Positions 61,635 through 64,000 of a DNA stretch of 64,000 bases are shown piece by piece. Numbering within the stretch: position 1 is the stretch's first letter; the number at the start of each line of letters is the position of its first letter. The notes beneath the pieces were generated by a model. That model made no database searches and was not told where the DNA came from. It saw only the letters and a program-made list of their open reading frames with translations. The stretch is from Streptomyces violaceusniger Tu 4113 (GTDB lineage Bacteria > Actinomycetota > Actinomycetes > Streptomycetales > Streptomycetaceae): assembly GCF_000147815.2 (NCBI RefSeq), contig NC_015957.1, positions 4,650,001 through 4,714,000 on the forward strand, written 5' to 3'. Made by a program: the position numbers and the translations under genes.

Positions 61635-61917
61635 CTCGGCAGCGGGCTGTCTGACCGGCCCTTCCCTCCCTCGGTGACCCCGTCGCGGGCCGAGCTCTCT
61701 CGTCGTATCGCCGCTGAACGCGGGCGCTGACCCGCGTTCGGACACGGCTCTGCGAGCGCCCGGACACACGCTGCCGCCACCCCTTCTCCCGACGCCCCGG
61801 CGTCGTCACGCCCGCTCCAGCCAGTGACATTTCCCCTCTGCCGTCCTGTACGGCCATGCGAAGGGCCGTTCCGGCCTGTCCGCGTGCTCCTCCCTGTCCT
61901 CCCGAAAGGCCATTCCC
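61635..61917. promoter_or_regulatory. Leader region before the monooxygenase gene
   Basis: No gene. GC-rich with CTCGGCAGCGGG...GGGCCGAG pairing (61634-61693 area) able to form a terminator-like stem after the leader peptide. Attenuation is inference. Confidence 0.4.
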
Positions 61918-63054
61918 ATGCCCGTGGAATTCCTCGGCATCGCCGCGACCCATGACGGTTCCGAGACCACCGCACGCTCCGGTGGCGCATTCGACAAGGA
62001 GTACACACTCCGGCTTGCCAGGGCCCACGAGGACCATGGCTGGGACCGGGTGCTGTTCGCCTACGGATCCGGATCGCCCGACCCCGCGCCGGCCGCCGCG
62101 TACATCGCGAGCAGGCTGGACAGGCTCCAGATCCTGCTCGCCCACCGGCCCAACGTCTCGTATCCGACCTTCGCCGCCAAGACCTTCGCCACTCTCGACC
62201 AGATCAGCGAGGGGCGGCTGACCGTGCACTTCATCACCGGCGGCAACGACCACGAGCAGGGCCGTGAGGGCGACACGCTCACCAAGGACCAGCGCTACGC
62301 CCGCACCCGCGAGTACATCCAGATCGTCAGGAAGATCTGGACCACTCACGAGCCCTTCGACCACGAGGGCGAGCACTACCGCTTCCGTGACTTCGTCAGT
62401 GACGTGTTCCCGGCCCAACAGCCCCGCCCGGACATCTCGTTCGGCGGATCGTCCCCCGCCGCGTACGCCGCGGGAGGCGCCGAGGCCGACATCTACTGCC
62501 TGTGGGGCGAGCCCCTGGAGAAGACCGCCGAGCAGATCGAGGCGGTGAAGGCCGCCGCGAAGGCCGCGGGCCGTACCGACGTCCCGCGCATCCAGGTGGC
62601 GTTCCGCCCGATCATCGCCCCGACCGAGGAACTCGCCTGGGAGAAGGCCCGCCGCACGGTGGGCGCGATCGAGGCCCGCAAGGCGAGCGGCGAGTCGGTC
62701 ACCAGGCGCCACACCGGGCAGGCACATCCGCAGAACTCCGGCTCACAGCGGCTGCTCGCCATCGCCGAGGCGGGGGAGCGCTACGACCGCGCGCTGTGGA
62801 CGCCGACCGCCGCGGCGACCGGTGGGGCGGGCAACTCCAATGCCCTGGTCGGCACCCCCGAGACGGTCGCCCGGGCCCTCCTCGACTACTACGACCTCGG
62901 CGTCGACATCCTCTCCGCCCGCGGCTACGACCTGCTGGGCGACGCCATCGACTTCGGTCGGCACGTGATCCCGATCGTCCGTGAGGAGGTCGCCAAGCGT
63001 GATGCCGAGCGTGCGGCGCGTGGCGTGCAGACCCTGGCCGCCGTACACCGATGA
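61918..63054 (+). CDS. LLM-class FMN-dependent monooxygenase (SsuD-like)
   Basis: 378 residues. Alkanesulfonate-monooxygenase pattern: MPVEFLGIAATHDGSETTAR, ILLAHRPNVSYPTFAAKTFA, FITGGNDHEQGREGDTLTKD, PDISFGGSSPAAYAAGGAEA. In SsuD the loop QRYARTREYIQIVRKIW carries Arg residues for FMN/sulfonate binding. Liberates sulfite from an alkanesulfonate or sulfone with FMNH2 and O2, supplying sulfur. A flavin reductase is not seen in the window. Behind a cysteine-type leader peptide. Confidence 0.87.
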   Translation: MPVEFLGIAATHDGSETTARSGGAFDKEYTLRLARAHEDHGWDRVLFAYGSGSPDPAPAAAYIASRLDRLQILLAHRPNVSYPTFAAKTFATLDQISEGRLTVHFITGGNDHEQGREGDTLTKDQRYARTREYIQIVRKIWTTHEPFDHEGEHYRFRDFVSDVFPAQQPRPDISFGGSSPAAYAAGGAEADIYCLWGEPLEKTAEQIEAVKAAAKAAGRTDVPRIQVAFRPIIAPTEELAWEKARRTVGAIEARKASGESVTRRHTGQAHPQNSGSQRLLAIAEAGERYDRALWTPTAAATGGAGNSNALVGTPETVARALLDYYDLGVDILSARGYDLLGDAIDFGRHVIPIVREEVAKRDAERAARGVQTLAAVHR

Positions 63055-63124
63055 CCTCCGTCGCACGGCCACCCAGGTATTCCCATCGCCGCCACCACGG
63101 CGCAGAACGGAAAGGCCCCCTGCT

Positions 63125-64000
63125 GTGAACCACCCCGGGACCAGAACTCGGCCGCGCGTCGCCGCGCTGACGCTGCTGTCACTCCTGGCGCTGACCGCAT
63201 GCGGTGGCTCCGGTGGCACGGACAGCACAACGCCGGCGGGAGCCCAGGCCTCTCCCGCGCCGACCGACGACCCGGTCGCCGCAGTACGGAAGGTGGACTC
63301 CGTCGCCGCCCTGCTGCCCGCCGACGTCGCCAGGTCCGGCACCCTGAGGATGGGCAGCTCGATCGGGGCTCCGCCGGGCGCGTACTACCCGAACGGCCCG
63401 GACAAGAAGCCCGCGGGTCAGGACATCGACATCGCCGACGCGGTGGCCAAGGTACTCGGCGTCAGGCTGGAACGTCAGGACGCCTCCTTCGAGACGATCC
63501 TGCCCGCCCTCGGCAGCGGCAAGTTCGACGTGGGCACCGGCAACTTCGGCGTGACCGCCGAGCGTCTGAAGACCATCGACTTCGTCACCTATATCAACGA
63601 CGGCCAGGGCTTCGCGGTAAAGAAGGGCGGCACGGCGCTCAGCCGGAAGGTCACCGATCTGACCGAGCTGTGCGGGCTGACCATCGGCACCGGGGCCGGC
63701 ACCACCTTCGAGGCGACCCTCACCCGGCAGAAGGGGGTGTGCGCCAAGGTCGGGAAGAAGCCGTACGACGTGAAGGTCTACGCGGAGAACGGAGCCGTCC
63801 TCACGGCCCTGCAGCAGGGCCGCATCGACGTCGTGATGTCCACCATCAACGGACTGCGGTACCAAGCGGCCCAGTCCGCCGCCCATACCTCCTTCCTCGG
63901 CGAGTACCACCGCCTCGACGTCGGTTTCGCCTTCAAGAAGGGCTCTCCGCTCACCCGCGCCTTCCGGGCCGCCGTGAACGAGTTGATCGAGAACGGCATA
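63125..64000 (+). CDS. Polar amino acid ABC transporter substrate-binding lipoprotein (SBP family 3), 5' part
   Basis: Open from a GTG at 63125 (GGAAAGG upstream) through the window end, 292 residues so far. Lipobox LLALTACGGS with lipidated Cys near 25. Family-3 features: AGQDIDIADAVAKVLGVR, DVGTGNFGVTAERLKTIDFV and IGTGAGTTFEATLTRQKG. Two later Cys (LCGLTIG and GVCAKVG) could form a disulfide. Likely partner of the amino acid ABC permease at 60241; ligand could be cystine or a sulfur-containing amino acid given the context. Confidence 0.88.
   Translation, partial: MNHPGTRTRPRVAALTLLSLLALTACGGSGGTDSTTPAGAQASPAPTDDPVAAVRKVDSVAALLPADVARSGTLRMGSSIGAPPGAYYPNGPDKKPAGQDIDIADAVAKVLGVRLERQDASFETILPALGSGKFDVGTGNFGVTAERLKTIDFVTYINDGQGFAVKKGGTALSRKVTDLTELCGLTIGTGAGTTFEATLTRQKGVCAKVGKKPYDVKVYAENGAVLTALQQGRIDVVMSTINGLRYQAAQSAAHTSFLGEYHRLDVGFAFKKGSPLTRAFRAAVNELIENGI

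Overview
The window is very GC-rich, with third codon positions almost always G or C, frequent GTG starts, and many regulators paired with small catabolic operons. It looks like a chromosomal segment of a Streptomyces or close relative. No tRNA, rRNA, transposase, integrase or CRISPR array was seen. The dense set of accessory metabolic operons, and four genes broken by small indels, fit an accessory chromosomal region; that placement is inference.

Layout. 1-3.1 kb: the 3' end of a modular type I polyketide synthase (ACP plus C-terminal docking domain), a discrete acyl-AMP ligase and a discrete acyltransferase, which together look like a starter-unit activation and loading pair. 3.1-5.7 kb: TetR/epoxide-hydrolase-like pair and HxlR/Rid-family pair, each with repeated operator-like sites. 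5.9-9.9 kb: a secreted Cip1-like protein behind a perfect CebR box, a secreted DUF3616 protein, and a YeeE/YedE sulfur transporter preceded by a 27-residue leader peptide. 10-17.8 kb: XRE-cupin/methyltransferase, DinB protein, GntR-nitrilase-permease operon, AraC regulator, two lipoproteins whose genes overlap tail to tail, and a ferritin-like protein. 18-22.5 kb: a three-subunit PaoABC-type molybdenum aldehyde oxidoreductase operon and its divergent TetR, with two identical-arm operators between them. 22.6-27.9 kb: two Gfo/Idh/MocA dehydrogenases, an SDR and a PhyH oxygenase under a divergent LacI regulator. 28-29.1 kb: DJ-1 protein and a small beta-rich protein. 29.1-35.5 kb: a complete peptide/opine-type ABC importer operon ending in a TauE/SafE exporter.

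35.6-43.5 kb: 2-hydroxyacid dehydrogenase, NTF2/SDR/HxlR locus, a very small two-gene peptide operon (58 and 28 residues) next to a frameshifted SDR, a D-cysteine-desulfhydrase-like enzyme, WYL regulator/hydrolase, and a CGNR zinc-finger regulator. 43.5-48 kb: an operon of GntR-UTRA regulator, ADP-ribosylglycohydrolase, NCS1 permease and PfkB kinase that reads as uptake, N-glycosidic cleavage and phosphorylation of a nucleoside-like compound. 48-50.8 kb: TetR, SDR, cis-CaaD-like tautomerase, DJ-1 protein. 50.8-52.1 kb: remnants of a siderophore-interacting protein and of a flavin/2Fe-2S reductase. 52.2-57.2 kb: asparagine synthetase, long-form GAPDH, ROK regulator. 57.4-60.2 kb: sugar/inositol-type dehydrogenase-isomerase operon whose last gene is frameshifted and truncated. 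60.2-64 kb: an apparent sulfur-acquisition island with amino-acid ABC permease, a 25-residue leader peptide, an SsuD-like FMN monooxygenase and a polar-amino-acid binding protein cut by the window end.

The points most worth a second look are the tiny peptide operon at 38.6-38.9 kb, the predicted nucleoside-salvage operon at 43.6-48.0 kb, the two leader peptides upstream of sulfur genes, the operator pairs, and the cluster of single-base frameshifts, which could be real gene decay or assembly error.
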